Of a stretch of DNA of 64,000 nt, positions 51,270 to 59,907 are shown one piece after another. The notes under the pieces are model-generated. The model did not search any database. It was not told where the DNA came from and was given only the letters and a program-made list of their open reading frames with translations. Within the stretch, counting starts at the first letter, position 1. Every line of letters begins with the position of its first letter. The stretch comes from Altererythrobacter sp. (GTDB taxonomy: Bacteria > Pseudomonadota > Alphaproteobacteria > Sphingomonadales > Sphingomonadaceae), in NCBI GenBank assembly GCA_031178065.1, contig JAPSJS010000004.1, forward strand, positions 1 through 64,000. Reading direction: 5' to 3'. Both the position numbers and the translations under genes were made by a program.

Positions 51270-52567
51270 GCCGCCTCACCCGCGAGCATGGCCCGCGACT
51301 TGCCGCGCTCGCGCAGCCAGATGAAGCCGAACACCGCCAGGAGGATCACCGGCAGGATCGCCAGCCGCTGGAACGAGACCGATGCCGCCGCGTCCTCCAC
51401 CGCGAGCTTCGCCGCGCCGGTCAGCCGCGCGAAAGCCTCGGGGCCGCCAGCGAATTCGATCTTGGCCTCGTCGAACATCGCGCCCAGCCGGGGGAGAACG
51501 AAGAAGCTGGCGAGGGCACCCGCGGATCCGACCAGCCCGAGGGCCCACGATCCCCCGCGCGGATAACGCTCGGCGACCGAGGCGAGCATCGTCGGCCACA
51601 TCACGCACACGCCCAGCCCCCATACGGTCGAGGCGAGGATCGCCGCGGCCGGCGACTGCGCCTGGCTCAGCATGAACAGCCCGATCGCGGCGAGCAGACT
51701 GGATACCCAGAGCAGGCCCGGATTGGAGATCTTGTTGGCCAGCCGGCCGGCGAAATGGCGGAACACGAACATCAACGCATTGACGTAAACCAGCAGCAGG
51801 ATGCCGCGCATGCCGACGCGGTTCGAAAGGGCGACGTCGATCCACTGGCCGGGCGCGAGCTCGGACGCGGCGGTCAGGAACATAGCGCCGAACCAGATGA
51901 AGAAGCTGGGGCGGCGGAACACCTCGCTCACCATCTCACCGAACGTCACGCCGCTTTCACTGCGCAGCGGAGGCGGGAAAGTCGTGGTCGCCGCGATCGC
52001 GACGGTTGCCACCGCCGGGATCATCACCAGCGCCATGATGCCTTGCCACGGCAGGGTGGCGGAGAGAAAGAATCCAGCCAGCCCGCCGACGATGATCCCG
52101 CCGGGAAACCAGGCATGCAGCACGTTGAGTCGGTGCGTCGTGTCTTCGGGATAAAGCTGCGCCGTCAGTGGGTTGATCGCCGCCTCGGTCAGCCCCCAGC
52201 CGATGCCGCTGAGGAGCATGCCAAGCCAGACCAGAGTATAGACGGTCATGCCGGTCGCGATATCGCCGGCAGTGATGATCAGCAGCGGGCCGACGAGGAA
52301 GCACAAGCCTGCACCCAGCAGGCACCCCTTCATCCCGATCTGGTCCAGCAGGGCGCTCGCGACGAACAGGGTGATCGCGAAGCTGAGGAACGCCGCGCCC
52401 AGGGCGGCGGCGAGCAGTTCGCCCGCCTGCAGCGGAGCGATGGGATCGATCCACTCGGCCTTGAGCCCGCTGGCGATCGCGCCGCGGATCGCGAGGCTCG
52501 ATGCGGCAGTGAACAGGGCGAGGACGCCCAGCCAGAACAGCCTTCCCTTATTCAACGTCGCGGCCAT
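51266..52567 (-). CDS. MFS sugar transporter
   Basis: A 433-residue protein with about 12 membrane helices in two halves and a central cytoplasmic loop (FPPPLRSESGVTFGEMVSEV). Motifs such as GIGWGLTEAAINPLTAQLYP and HAWFPGGIIVGGLAGFF resemble the fucose/nucleoside-H+ symporter branch of the MFS. It would bring sugar products of the periplasmic enzymes into the cytoplasm. Its start overlaps the stop of the following operon gene by 4 bases; 51 bases separate it from the TIM-barrel gene upstream. Confidence 0.88.
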   Translation of the reverse strand: MAATLNKGRLFWLGVLALFTAASSLAIRGAIASGLKAEWIDPIAPLQAGELLAAALGAAFLSFAITLFVASALLDQIGMKGCLLGAGLCFLVGPLLIITAGDIATGMTVYTLVWLGMLLSGIGWGLTEAAINPLTAQLYPEDTTHRLNVLHAWFPGGIIVGGLAGFFLSATLPWQGIMALVMIPAVATVAIAATTTFPPPLRSESGVTFGEMVSEVFRRPSFFIWFGAMFLTAASELAPGQWIDVALSNRVGMRGILLLVYVNALMFVFRHFAGRLANKISNPGLLWVSSLLAAIGLFMLSQAQSPAAAILASTVWGLGVCVMWPTMLASVAERYPRGGSWALGLVGSAGALASFFVLPRLGAMFDEAKIEFAGGPEAFARLTGAAKLAVEDAAASVSFQRLAILPVILLAVFGFIWLRERGKSRAMLAGEAA

Positions 52568-52618
52568 CTGGCGCTCCCTCCCTTTCTTCTTTATCGTTCC
52601 GGACGTGCGGCCGGGTGC

Positions 52619-53662
52619 TCAATCCAGTCCCAACAGCGCGCGATTGAGCGCGGGATCGCTGCCTGCGGCGAAATCGTCGAACGCGCGTTCGGGCTGGCGG
52701 ATCATGTGCGCGGCGATGAACGGCGCGCCTTCGCGGGCGCCGTCCTCGGGGTGCTTCAGGCAGCACTCCCATTCCAGCACGGCCCAGCCGTCATAGCCGT
52801 ACTGCGTCAGCTTCGAGAAAATGCCCGAGAAATCCACCTGCCCGTCGCCGAGCGAGCGGAAGCGGCCCGGTCGGTTCACCCAGTCCTGGTAGCCCCCATA
52901 GACGCCCGAGCGCCCGTTCGGATTGAGTTCGGCATCCTTGACGTGGAACATCCGGATGCGCTCGTGATAGATGTCGATGAACTCGAGATAATCGAGCGCC
53001 TGCAGCACGTAATGACTGGGATCGTAGAGAATGTTGGCGCGCGGGTGGTTGTCCACCGCCGCGAGGAAGCGTTCGAACGTGACGCCATCGTGCAGGTCCT
53101 CGCCGGGATGGATCTCGTAGGCGAGATCGACGCCCTCTTCCTCGAACGCATCGAGGATCGGCCGCCAGCGCTTGGCGAGTTCGGCGAATGCCTCTTCGAC
53201 CAACCCCGCGGGGCGCTGCGGCCAGGGATAGAGATAGGGCCAGGCCAGCGCGCCCGAGAACGTCGCGTGCGCCTTGAGCCCCAGCCGCCGGCTCGCCTTG
53301 GCCGCGAGATGGAGTTGTTCGACCGCCCATGCTTGCCGTTCCGCCGGCTTCCCTCGCACCGCCTCGGGCGCGAAGCCATCGAATGCCACGTCATAGGCCG
53401 GATGAACCGCGACCAGTTGGCCTTGCAGATGAGTCGAGAGTTCCGTGATCTCGACCCCCGCCTCCCGGCAGGTGCCGGCGAGTTCGTCGCAGTAGTCCTG
53501 GCTTTCGGCTGCCAGGCGCAAGTCGATGCAGCGGCTGTCGGTGGTCGGAACCTGAATGCCGACATAGCCAGCTTCGGCCATCCAGCGGGCGGCGGAAGGC
53601 AGTGTGTCGAACGGCGCGGAGTCGCTCATGAACTGCGCGAGAAAAACTGCCGGGCCCTTCAT
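52619..53662 (-). CDS. Cytoplasmic sugar phosphate isomerase/epimerase-like protein
   Basis: A 347-residue TIM-barrel protein without a signal peptide, so probably cytoplasmic, unlike its two operon relatives. Motifs: GYVGIQVPTTDSR, VEITELSTHLQGQ, DLAYEIHPGEDLHDG (metal ligands), ANILYDPSHYVLQ and RIRMFHVKDAELN. Long relatives of about 340 residues occur widely beside Gfo/Idh oxidoreductases. Its cytoplasmic location next to the MFS transporter suggests it processes the imported keto sugar. Exact substrate unknown. Confidence 0.87.
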   Translation of the reverse strand: MKGPAVFLAQFMSDSAPFDTLPSAARWMAEAGYVGIQVPTTDSRCIDLRLAAESQDYCDELAGTCREAGVEITELSTHLQGQLVAVHPAYDVAFDGFAPEAVRGKPAERQAWAVEQLHLAAKASRRLGLKAHATFSGALAWPYLYPWPQRPAGLVEEAFAELAKRWRPILDAFEEEGVDLAYEIHPGEDLHDGVTFERFLAAVDNHPRANILYDPSHYVLQALDYLEFIDIYHERIRMFHVKDAELNPNGRSGVYGGYQDWVNRPGRFRSLGDGQVDFSGIFSKLTQYGYDGWAVLEWECCLKHPEDGAREGAPFIAAHMIRQPERAFDDFAAGSDPALNRALLGLD

Positions 53663-53681
53663 GCCGCCGCCCCCTTCCGAA

Positions 53682-54074
53682 TCACTTGGCCGTTTCGGCC
53701 TTGAGATAGTCGATCAGTGCAGCACGGCGGGCCGGATCGGCAACCTTGACGAACATCCGCGTGCCGGGGACCTTCTTGGTCGGCGCGGCCAGATACTCGT
53801 TGAGGGTCTTCTCATCCCAGCGGATTTTCGACGCCTTGAGCGCCGGGCTATAGTTGAACCCGGGGACGGAACCCGCCTGTCGGCCGAATACGCCGTGAAG
53901 ATTGGGGCCCATTGTGCTCTTGCCGCCCGCGTTCAGAGTATGACAGGCACGGCAGGCGGCGAAGGCCTGGGCTCCGGCATCGGGGGCAGGATCCGCCCGC
54001 ACCTGAGTGGAAGGCATCAGCGCCAGGGCAATCAAAATGGCGGCCACCGGAGGGAGGCCCATAAGAAACTTCAT
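53682..54074 (-). CDS. Class I cytochrome c
   Basis: A 130-residue exported cytochrome c with signal peptide (FLMGLPPVAAILIALALMPS, cleavage near VRADP), haem motif CRACH at residues 41-45, TMGPNLHGVFGR and the distal Met in GTRMFVKV: a cytochrome c2-type fold. It is the first gene of the minus-strand operon and most likely takes electrons from the GMC dehydrogenase to the respiratory chain. A LacI-like palindrome lies about 40 bases upstream (54111). Confidence 0.92.
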   Translation of the reverse strand: MKFLMGLPPVAAILIALALMPSTQVRADPAPDAGAQAFAACRACHTLNAGGKSTMGPNLHGVFGRQAGSVPGFNYSPALKASKIRWDEKTLNEYLAAPTKKVPGTRMFVKVADPARRAALIDYLKAETAK

Positions 54075-54110
54075 TTATCCTCTCCCGTCTGGAAACAGCC
54101 GGTAGAGGCA

Positions 54111-54124
54111 TGTAACCGTTCACA
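54111..54124. promoter_or_regulatory. Possible LacI-type operator
   Basis: TGTAACCGTTCACA is an imperfect palindrome with the central CG common to LacI-family sites. It lies between the divergent cytochrome c and Gfo/Idh genes and could control both. It differs from the GGAAACCGGTGTCA sites of the hexuronate locus, so another regulator would be needed. One sequence only, so tentative. Confidence 0.35.
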
Positions 54125-54171
54125 AACGAATTATGCAATCATTTTTCGGAATTAAGAAAGTGGAGAATGGG

Positions 54172-55344
54172 ATGAGCGCGCAGCCGAAAATTCGCTATGG
54201 CATGGCCGGGGGCGGCGAGGGCGCTTTCATCGGCGCGGTGCACCGGATGGCGGCAGCTCTTGATGGTGAGTTTTCGCTGATCTGCGGCGCATTCAGCAGC
54301 GACCCCGAACGCAACCTGCGAAGCGCCGACGCGCTCGGCCTTGATCCGGCGCGGGCCTATGCCACCCTCGACGCGCTGCTGGCGGCGGAAGCAGCGCTGC
54401 CGGAGGACCAGCGGATGGAAGCGCTGGCGATCGTAACGCCGAACCATCTGCACGCCCCGATGGCGATCGCCGGGCTCGATGCCGGTTTTCACGTCATGTC
54501 CGAAAAGCCGATGGCACTGAACCTCGCCGAAGCGCGGGCGATCGCCGAAGCCGTCGCACGCCGCGGCAAGCTCTACGGCCTCGCCTTCACCTACAGCGGC
54601 TATCCGTTGGTCGAGGAAGCGCGCGTGCGCGTCGCGCGCGGCGATTTCGGTGCGATCCGCCTGGTGCAGGTTGAGTACTCGCAAGGCTGGCTGAGCGAGC
54701 CGATCGACCGCGACGGCAACAAGCAGGCCGAGTGGCGCACCGACCCGGCACGGGCCGGGCTGGGCGGCTGCCTGGGTGACATCGGCACGCACGCGTTTCA
54801 ACTCGCCGAGCATGTGTCCGGCCTGAAGGTCGAGCACCTGAGCGCGGACCTGACCACGCATGTGCCGGGCCGCCGTCTCGACGACGACGTGGCGGCGCTG
54901 CTGCGCTTCGAAGGCGGTGCGCGCGGCGTGCTCAAGGCCAGCCAGGTGGCGGCGGGTGACGAAAACGGGCTGCGCCTGCGCATCCACGGCGAGAAGGGCG
55001 GCCTCGACTGGTCGCAGATGGAGCCGAACACGCTGACGCTACGCTGGCTCGACCGCCCGGCAGAGATCATCCGCGCGGGTGGTCCCGGTCTCGACGCTTC
55101 GACCATGGCGCGCCTGCGCGTCCCGGCAGGTCACCCAGAGGGTTATATCGAAGCCTTCGCCAACCTCTACCGCAGCTTCGGCCGCGCCTTGCGCGCAGGC
55201 GCCGCGAATCCGCCGCGGCCTGGCGAGGCGGCCTGGTTCCCCGGGATCGACGACGGTCTGCGGACGATGGCCTTCGTCGAGGCCATGATCGAGAACAGCG
55301 CGGGCGAGGCCAAGTGGACCGTGCTCGCCGAAAATCCCGGCTAG
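54172..55344 (+). CDS. Gfo/Idh/MocA-family oxidoreductase
   Basis: A 390-residue NAD(P)-dependent oxidoreductase. The Rossmann start ([20 protein letters not shown]) is followed by the conserved Lys in [10 protein letters not shown] and, in the C-terminal domain, [17 protein letters not shown] with the catalytic His. The ATG at 54172 has GTGGAGAATGG upstream; the frame extends to 54133 without a better start. Divergent from the ketoglycoside operon; such enzymes interconvert 3-keto sugars and normal sugars, so it would reduce the keto sugar to glucose in the cytoplasm. Confidence 0.9.
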   Translation: MSAQPKIRYGMAGGGEGAFIGAVHRMAAALDGEFSLICGAFSSDPERNLRSADALGLDPARAYATLDALLAAEAALPEDQRMEALAIVTPNHLHAPMAIAGLDAGFHVMSEKPMALNLAEARAIAEAVARRGKLYGLAFTYSGYPLVEEARVRVARGDFGAIRLVQVEYSQGWLSEPIDRDGNKQAEWRTDPARAGLGGCLGDIGTHAFQLAEHVSGLKVEHLSADLTTHVPGRRLDDDVAALLRFEGGARGVLKASQVAAGDENGLRLRIHGEKGGLDWSQMEPNTLTLRWLDRPAEIIRAGGPGLDASTMARLRVPAGHPEGYIEAFANLYRSFGRALRAGAANPPRPGEAAWFPGIDDGLRTMAFVEAMIENSAGEAKWTVLAENPG

Positions 55345-55533
55345 CCAGGTTGAGCTAGGCTCGGTGATCTTGCGACCCTCGGCGCGCATGGGCGGACCAC
55401 TCGGTCCTACTTCACCACCGCCGAGCGGAGCGCTGCACGCGCCGTCGTCCTTACATGCATTCAACTGGATAGTAGCTGGCGGCCAGCCAGCCGTAGCCCG
55501 CACTCCCTCTAACCAACGCATAAAATTCCCTCT

Positions 55534-55547
55534 GGAAACCGGTGTCA
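55534..55547. promoter_or_regulatory. LacI-type operator, site 1 (TRAP operon)
   Basis: GGAAACCGGTGTCA, about 105 bases upstream of the TRAP transporter start. Same sequence as sites 2 and 3, inverse match of site 4. The rest of the 55345-55652 gap shows nothing else recognisable. Confidence 0.75.
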
Positions 55548-55652
55548 TAATGTGCAAAACCTGACCCAAGTGGCCGCCACAAGATGCGGCAAGTTGGGAG
55601 AGGTGAGGGTCGTGGGCGCAAGCGCGTGCAAGGTTTCCGGCCGCGGGGCCAA

Positions 55653-56645
55653 GTGTTGAGAGTCAGTCGGCGCATGTTCGTCGGCGGGGCGCTCGCCGCG
55701 GGACTCACCGGGTGCGACAGGGGCGGCCGATCGACGCTGTTCGGCACCGATACCCATCCTGCCGATTACCCGACGGTACGGGCGTTCCGGTACTTCGGCG
55801 ATCTCGTGGAGCAGCGCAGCGGCGGCAGGCTTCGGATCAAGCTCTTTCCCAGTGGCCAGCTCGGCGCGGAGCGCGATACGCTGGAGATCACCAGCTTCGG
55901 CGGCCTCGATTTCAACCGTGTAAATCTCGCGCCGCTCAACTCGATCGAACCGCTCACCACAATCTTTTCGCTGCCCTTCCTGTTCGATAGCGAAGCGCAT
56001 CTGCGGCGCGTGCTGGACGCGAGGCCCGGGGAGCGGGTGCTCGCCTCGCTCGTGCCGCACGGGATGGTCGGCCTCTGTTTCTACGATTCCGGTGCGCGGT
56101 CCTTCTACAACACGAGAGGCCCGATCGAGCGGCCGGCGGACATGAACGGCATGAAGATCAGGGTCCAAAATTCCGATCTCTACGTGGCGATGATCCGCAA
56201 TCTCGGCGCCGACCCGACGCCGATGGACATCGGTGAGGTTTACCAGGGCCTCGTCCAGGGCGTGATCGACGGGGCGGAGAACAACTGGCCCTCCTACGAG
56301 AGCGGGCGGCACTACGAAGCCGCGCCCTACTACAGCCTCACGCGCCACGTCATGGCACCAGAAGTTCTGCTGATGTCGAAGGTGAGTTGGGACAACCTCG
56401 CTGCCGCGGACCGGGAGATCGTGATGGAGAGTGCGCGAGAGTCGGTGCCCTACATGCGCGGCCTGTGGGACGCTCGGGTTGCCGCTGCAGAGGAGACGCT
56501 GATCGCGGATGGCGTCCGGGTGAATGAAGTCGATCCCGGACCCTTCCGGCAGAAGATGCGCCCGGTCTGGGAGAGTTTCGTCAGGAGCGACGCGCAGAGG
56601 GAAGTCATGCGCGCGGCGCTGGCGATGGGGGATGGCAATGCTTGA
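55653..56645 (+). CDS. dctP: TRAP transporter substrate-binding protein (DctP family)
   Basis: About 330 residues. N-terminal segment SRRMFVGGALAAGLTGC combines a twin-arginine-like signal with a lipobox Cys. The mature part is a DctP solute receptor: IKLFPSGQLGAERDTLEITS, FLFDSEAHLRRVLD, MNGMKIRVQNSDLYVAMIRN with the conserved Arg, and IDGAENNWPSYESGRHYEAA. It would capture the hexuronate in the periplasm. No good ATG near the start: GTG 55653, TTG 55656 or ATG 55674 are possible. It overlaps the start of dctQ. Confidence 0.9.
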   Translation: MLRVSRRMFVGGALAAGLTGCDRGGRSTLFGTDTHPADYPTVRAFRYFGDLVEQRSGGRLRIKLFPSGQLGAERDTLEITSFGGLDFNRVNLAPLNSIEPLTTIFSLPFLFDSEAHLRRVLDARPGERVLASLVPHGMVGLCFYDSGARSFYNTRGPIERPADMNGMKIRVQNSDLYVAMIRNLGADPTPMDIGEVYQGLVQGVIDGAENNWPSYESGRHYEAAPYYSLTRHVMAPEVLLMSKVSWDNLAAADREIVMESARESVPYMRGLWDARVAAAEETLIADGVRVNEVDPGPFRQKMRPVWESFVRSDAQREVMRAALAMGDGNA

Positions 56646-57147
56646 CGGATTGAAGCGCATGAACCGCGCGGCCAGCGCCGCCCTGCTTTGTGCCGGCGCA
56701 GTGGGGCTGATCGCGATGACCGCGATCATCGGCTGGCAGGTGTTCGGGCGGTTCGTGCTGAACGATAGCCCCTCGTGGGCCGAGCAGGCAGCTCTGGTTC
56801 TCATGATCTGGTACGTGTTCTTCGCCGCCGCTGCCGGCGTTCGCGAGGGCTTCCACATCCGTATCGTAGCCGTGCAATCGGCGCTGCGGCCGTCGCGCCG
56901 GCGCGTGCTGCGCCTGCTTGCGCATGTGATCGTGGGCCTGGGCGGTATCGCCCTTCTCGTCTGGGGCGGTGAACTGGTGGCGCGGACATGGAGTCACGTG
57001 ATCCCCACGCTGGGGCTGCCGCGGGGGGTCGCCTACCTGCCGCTGCCGCTGTCGGGCGCCTTGATGGCTTTCTTCGCGGTGGAACTGATCATCGAGGACA
57101 GTACCGGCGAAGAGAGCGCGGATGTGGAGGACGGCCAGTGGAGCTAG
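56638..57147 (+). CDS. dctQ: TRAP transporter small membrane subunit (DctQ family)
   Basis: A 169-residue protein with four membrane helices typical of DctQ (SAALLCAGAVGLIAMTAIIG, ALVLMIWYVFFAAAAGVREG, VIVGLGGIALLVWGGELVAR, LPLPLSGALMAFFAVELIIE) and the family motif GWQVFGRFVLNDSPSWAEQ. Its start lies inside the end of dctP, and its stop overlaps the start of dctM, so all three are translated together. An ATG at 56632 is an alternative start. Confidence 0.9.
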   Translation: MLDGLKRMNRAASAALLCAGAVGLIAMTAIIGWQVFGRFVLNDSPSWAEQAALVLMIWYVFFAAAAGVREGFHIRIVAVQSALRPSRRRVLRLLAHVIVGLGGIALLVWGGELVARTWSHVIPTLGLPRGVAYLPLPLSGALMAFFAVELIIEDSTGEESADVEDGQWS

Positions 57148-58418
57148 CGGTCCTCTTCCTCACGCTGCTGGTGCTGCTGCTGATCGGCGTACCGGTTGCT
57201 TTCGCCCTCCTCGGCGCGACGATCGCGGCGTTCCTCGCCATCGACCTTCCGCTGGTCGTCGTGTTTCAGCGAATGGCCGCGGGGATCAGCGTGTTCAGCC
57301 TCATGGCCATTCCCTTCTTCATCTTCGCCGGGGACCTCATGTACCGCGCGGGGATAGCGACCCGGCTGGTGCAGGTGGCCGAGGCGACGTTCGGCCGCAC
57401 GCGCGGCGGACTGGGGCAGGTGAACGTCGGCGCATCGATGCTGTTCGGCGCAGTCTCCGGCTCTGCCATCGCCTGCGCCTCCGCCATGGGCTCCACGCTC
57501 GTTCCGCTGATGAAGGAAAAGGGTTACGACGCCGACTATGCAGTGAACGTGACGGCGACCGGCGCGATCGTCGGGCTGCTGATCCCGCCCTCGCACAACA
57601 TGATCATCTATGCGGCGGCTTCGGGCACCGGAGTTTCCATCGGCGATCTGTTTCTCGCGGGTGTCATTCCGGGCGTCCTCACCGGCCTCCTGCTCATGAT
57701 CGCTACTTATGTCGTCGCGCGCCGGAGGGGTTATCCGCGCGGTGTCTTCCCGGGCTGGCGGCCATTCCTGCGCGCGACGCTTTACGCGCTGCCGGGCCTG
57801 CTGACGGCGATCATCATCATGGGCGGCATCCTGAGCGGCATCTTCACCGCGACGGAGAGCTCCGCGATCGCGGTCATCTACACCATTCTCGTCGGCGCTC
57901 TGGTCTACCGGACGCTGGGCCTGGCGGAATTCATGGCGGCGGCCATCCAGTCGGTGAAGACAACCGCGATGGTGCTCCTCATCATCGCCTCGGCCACGGG
58001 CTTCGGGTTCGCGCTGGCAATCCTCGAAGTCCCTGCTGAGCTCGCAAACTTGATCGGCTTCATAACCGACAACCCGATCCTGATCCTCCTCATCATCAAT
58101 GTCATCCTGCTCCTGCTCGGCACCTTCATGGACATGGCGCCGCTGATCGTGATCACGACGCCGATTTTCCTTCCGATCCTGATGCCGCTGGGCATCGATC
58201 CGGTGCATTTCGGGATAATCCTGATGCTGAACCTCGGCATCGGACTGGTGACGCCGCCCGTGGGTTCGGTCCTGTTCGTGAGCTCGGCGATCGGCAAGAT
58301 TCCCGTCGAGCGGGCGGTGAAGACGATCTGGCCGTTCTACGGCGCGCTCGTTCTCGCGCTGCTGTTGATCACCTACATTCCCGAACTCTCCATGACGCTG
58401 CCGAACTACTTCAAGTGA
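57138..58418 (+). CDS. dctM: TRAP transporter large membrane subunit (DctM family)
   Basis: A 426-residue multi-pass permease with a GTG start overlapping the end of dctQ. DctM motifs: MAIPFFIFAGDLMYRAGIAT, GSAIACASAMGSTLVPLMKE, GLLIPPSHNMIIYAAASGTG, LLLGTFMDMAPLIVITTPIF and GIGLVTPPVGSVLFVSSAI. It forms the sodium-driven channel with DctQ. Context with uxaA and uxaC points to glucuronate or galacturonate as cargo. Confidence 0.93.
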   Translation: MELAVLFLTLLVLLLIGVPVAFALLGATIAAFLAIDLPLVVVFQRMAAGISVFSLMAIPFFIFAGDLMYRAGIATRLVQVAEATFGRTRGGLGQVNVGASMLFGAVSGSAIACASAMGSTLVPLMKEKGYDADYAVNVTATGAIVGLLIPPSHNMIIYAAASGTGVSIGDLFLAGVIPGVLTGLLLMIATYVVARRRGYPRGVFPGWRPFLRATLYALPGLLTAIIIMGGILSGIFTATESSAIAVIYTILVGALVYRTLGLAEFMAAAIQSVKTTAMVLLIIASATGFGFALAILEVPAELANLIGFITDNPILILLIINVILLLLGTFMDMAPLIVITTPIFLPILMPLGIDPVHFGIILMLNLGIGLVTPPVGSVLFVSSAIGKIPVERAVKTIWPFYGALVLALLLITYIPELSMTLPNYFK

Positions 58419-58428
58419 GGAGAAGGCG

Positions 58429-58956
58429 ATGACCCGCGCATATTCGATCCTGCTGCTGTCCGCTGTCGCTGCCTGTTCCGGCCCGTCGGAATCGCCCTCG
58501 GATCCAGCGACGGTAACGACGTCCGGCAAGCGTGACGTGCCTGTGGAGGACGTCCTCGCCGAGGTTCTCGCCGCGGCGAATGCCGAGCGCGAGGGGTTCA
58601 CCATCCGTGAGGCGGAAGCCGAAACGCGGGACGGGCGCTCGTACTACGACATCGGCGGGACGCTGCCCGACGGAACCGAGATCGAGTTCGACATCGTGCA
58701 GGAGGGCGGCCAATGGCGCGTGGTCGAGACCCAGCGCGACATCGCATTGGCGGAGACGCCGCTGCCGGTCCGCCAGGCGCTGACCGGCCATGACGGCGCG
58801 TTTGCACCCACCCGCATCATCGAGAGCGTGCAAGCCGACGGCGTCGTCATTTACGAGCTATACGGGCCCGAGGGCAACGATCCGCAGGGCCGTAAGATCG
58901 AGGTGAAATGGGATGGCGAGAGCGCCGATCTCCTGACCCGTGAATGGAAGCACTAG
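58429..58956 (+). CDS. Lipoprotein of unknown function in the TRAP operon
   Basis: A 175-residue lipoprotein (MTRAYSILLLSAVAAC, lipobox VAAC) with a strong ribosome site (GAGGAGAAGG) 11 bases after dctM. The mature part has two strand-helix-strand units (SYYDIGGTLPDGTEIEFDIV and VIYELYGPEGNDPQGRKIEV) that resemble PepSY-like repeats; that is only a structural guess. Position suggests a helper for hexuronate binding or an unrelated passenger. Confidence 0.75.
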   Translation: MTRAYSILLLSAVAACSGPSESPSDPATVTTSGKRDVPVEDVLAEVLAAANAEREGFTIREAEAETRDGRSYYDIGGTLPDGTEIEFDIVQEGGQWRVVETQRDIALAETPLPVRQALTGHDGAFAPTRIIESVQADGVVIYELYGPEGNDPQGRKIEVKWDGESADLLTREWKH

Positions 58957-58995
58957 GCGAGAGCGGCCGGCCATCGGCGGCTCATCGCCGGGATA

Positions 58996-59811
58996 CTACT
59001 CCGGCCGTGCTTCGACCAGCCGGCACTCGACGGAATAGCCATTGAACCGCCCCTCGACCGTCTGGCCGGGGCGGGCGTCGTGGACGCCGGTCACGGCGCC
59101 GCTCGAGATCCATTGGCCGGGCGTGAGAGCGATCCCGCGCTCGGCCAGGAGCTCGAACAGGAAACGCGCGGAGCCGATCGCTCCATCGGGGAAAGAGGAG
59201 GCTCGGCCGGTTCCGACTTCCTGGCCGTCGATGAGTGTGCGGACCTCCCACTCCTCGAAGCCGCTGTTGCGCCAGTTCGGAATGGCGGACCCGATCACCA
59301 AGCCGTTGTTGTTGCCGAAGTCCGATATGACCGCCATCGGCCCGATCTCGTTGATCGCGCCTAGCGGAGAGCTCGCGATCTCAAGGCCGACATGCACGGC
59401 ATCGATGAGATCCGCCGCTTCCTCCAACGTGAAGGTCTTCTTCCCGGCCGCGGGCGCTGCGCCGATGCGCAGCAGGAACTCGGCCTCGCCCGCGGCGAAC
59501 CCCCGGGCGAAGATCGGCATGTCCTGGCTATCGTCCCGACTGAGAAAAATCGGCCCGGCGAGGCGGTCAGCCTGAAGGCGATCACTTAGCGGGGGCATGA
59601 TCCGGCCGACTTTCCAGCCGATGATCGGGTGCTGCCATTCGGCAATGGCGCGATCCTGGACCGCGTACGCCGCGGCGAGCGTATCGGGAAGCGTGCCGGG
59701 ATAATCGGCCAGGCCGTCCGCTGTCCGCCGCGCCGCGAGAAAGCGGCTGGCAATGGCCGCGGCATCTTCGTTCACCACCGTCACGTCAAACCCCTGAAGA
59801 TCTTCATCCAT
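58996..59811 (-). CDS. 2-keto-4-pentenoate hydratase / FAH-superfamily enzyme
   Basis: A 271-residue protein of the MhpD-like hydratase/decarboxylase family: YAVQDRAIAEWQHPIIGWKV, the metal-binding GEAEFLLRIG, VHVGLEIASSPLGAINEIGP, SDFGNNNGLVIGSAIPNW and GQWISSGAVTGVHDARPGQT. Normally these hydrate 2-keto-4-pentenoates from aromatic breakdown. Here the hexuronate setting and its own operator (site 2) suggest it acts on a 2-keto-3-deoxy sugar acid. Runs on the same strand after uxaA with a 96-base gap. Confidence 0.85.
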   Translation of the reverse strand: MDEDLQGFDVTVVNEDAAAIASRFLAARRTADGLADYPGTLPDTLAAAYAVQDRAIAEWQHPIIGWKVGRIMPPLSDRLQADRLAGPIFLSRDDSQDMPIFARGFAAGEAEFLLRIGAAPAAGKKTFTLEEAADLIDAVHVGLEIASSPLGAINEIGPMAVISDFGNNNGLVIGSAIPNWRNSGFEEWEVRTLIDGQEVGTGRASSFPDGAIGSARFLFELLAERGIALTPGQWISSGAVTGVHDARPGQTVEGRFNGYSVECRLVEARPE

Positions 59812-59819
59812 TTGATATT

Positions 59820-59833
59820 GGAAACCGGTGTCA
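59820..59833. promoter_or_regulatory. LacI-type operator, site 2 (hydratase gene)
   Basis: GGAAACCGGTGTCA beginning 9 bases upstream of the hydratase start codon, in the gap after uxaA. Identical to sites 1 and 3. Confidence 0.75.
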
Positions 59834-59907
59834 TAAGCAACAGTGCTTCACGTTTTTCGCTGTTCGGACTGCATGCGGTGCGGGATGAACCTGGGGTCGG
59901 CACACGC

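Noticed and set aside
51206..53704. An 832-codon plus-strand open frame across the MFS and TIM-barrel genes
   Set aside because: Antisense to clear membrane and TIM-barrel proteins; low-complexity translation without motifs.
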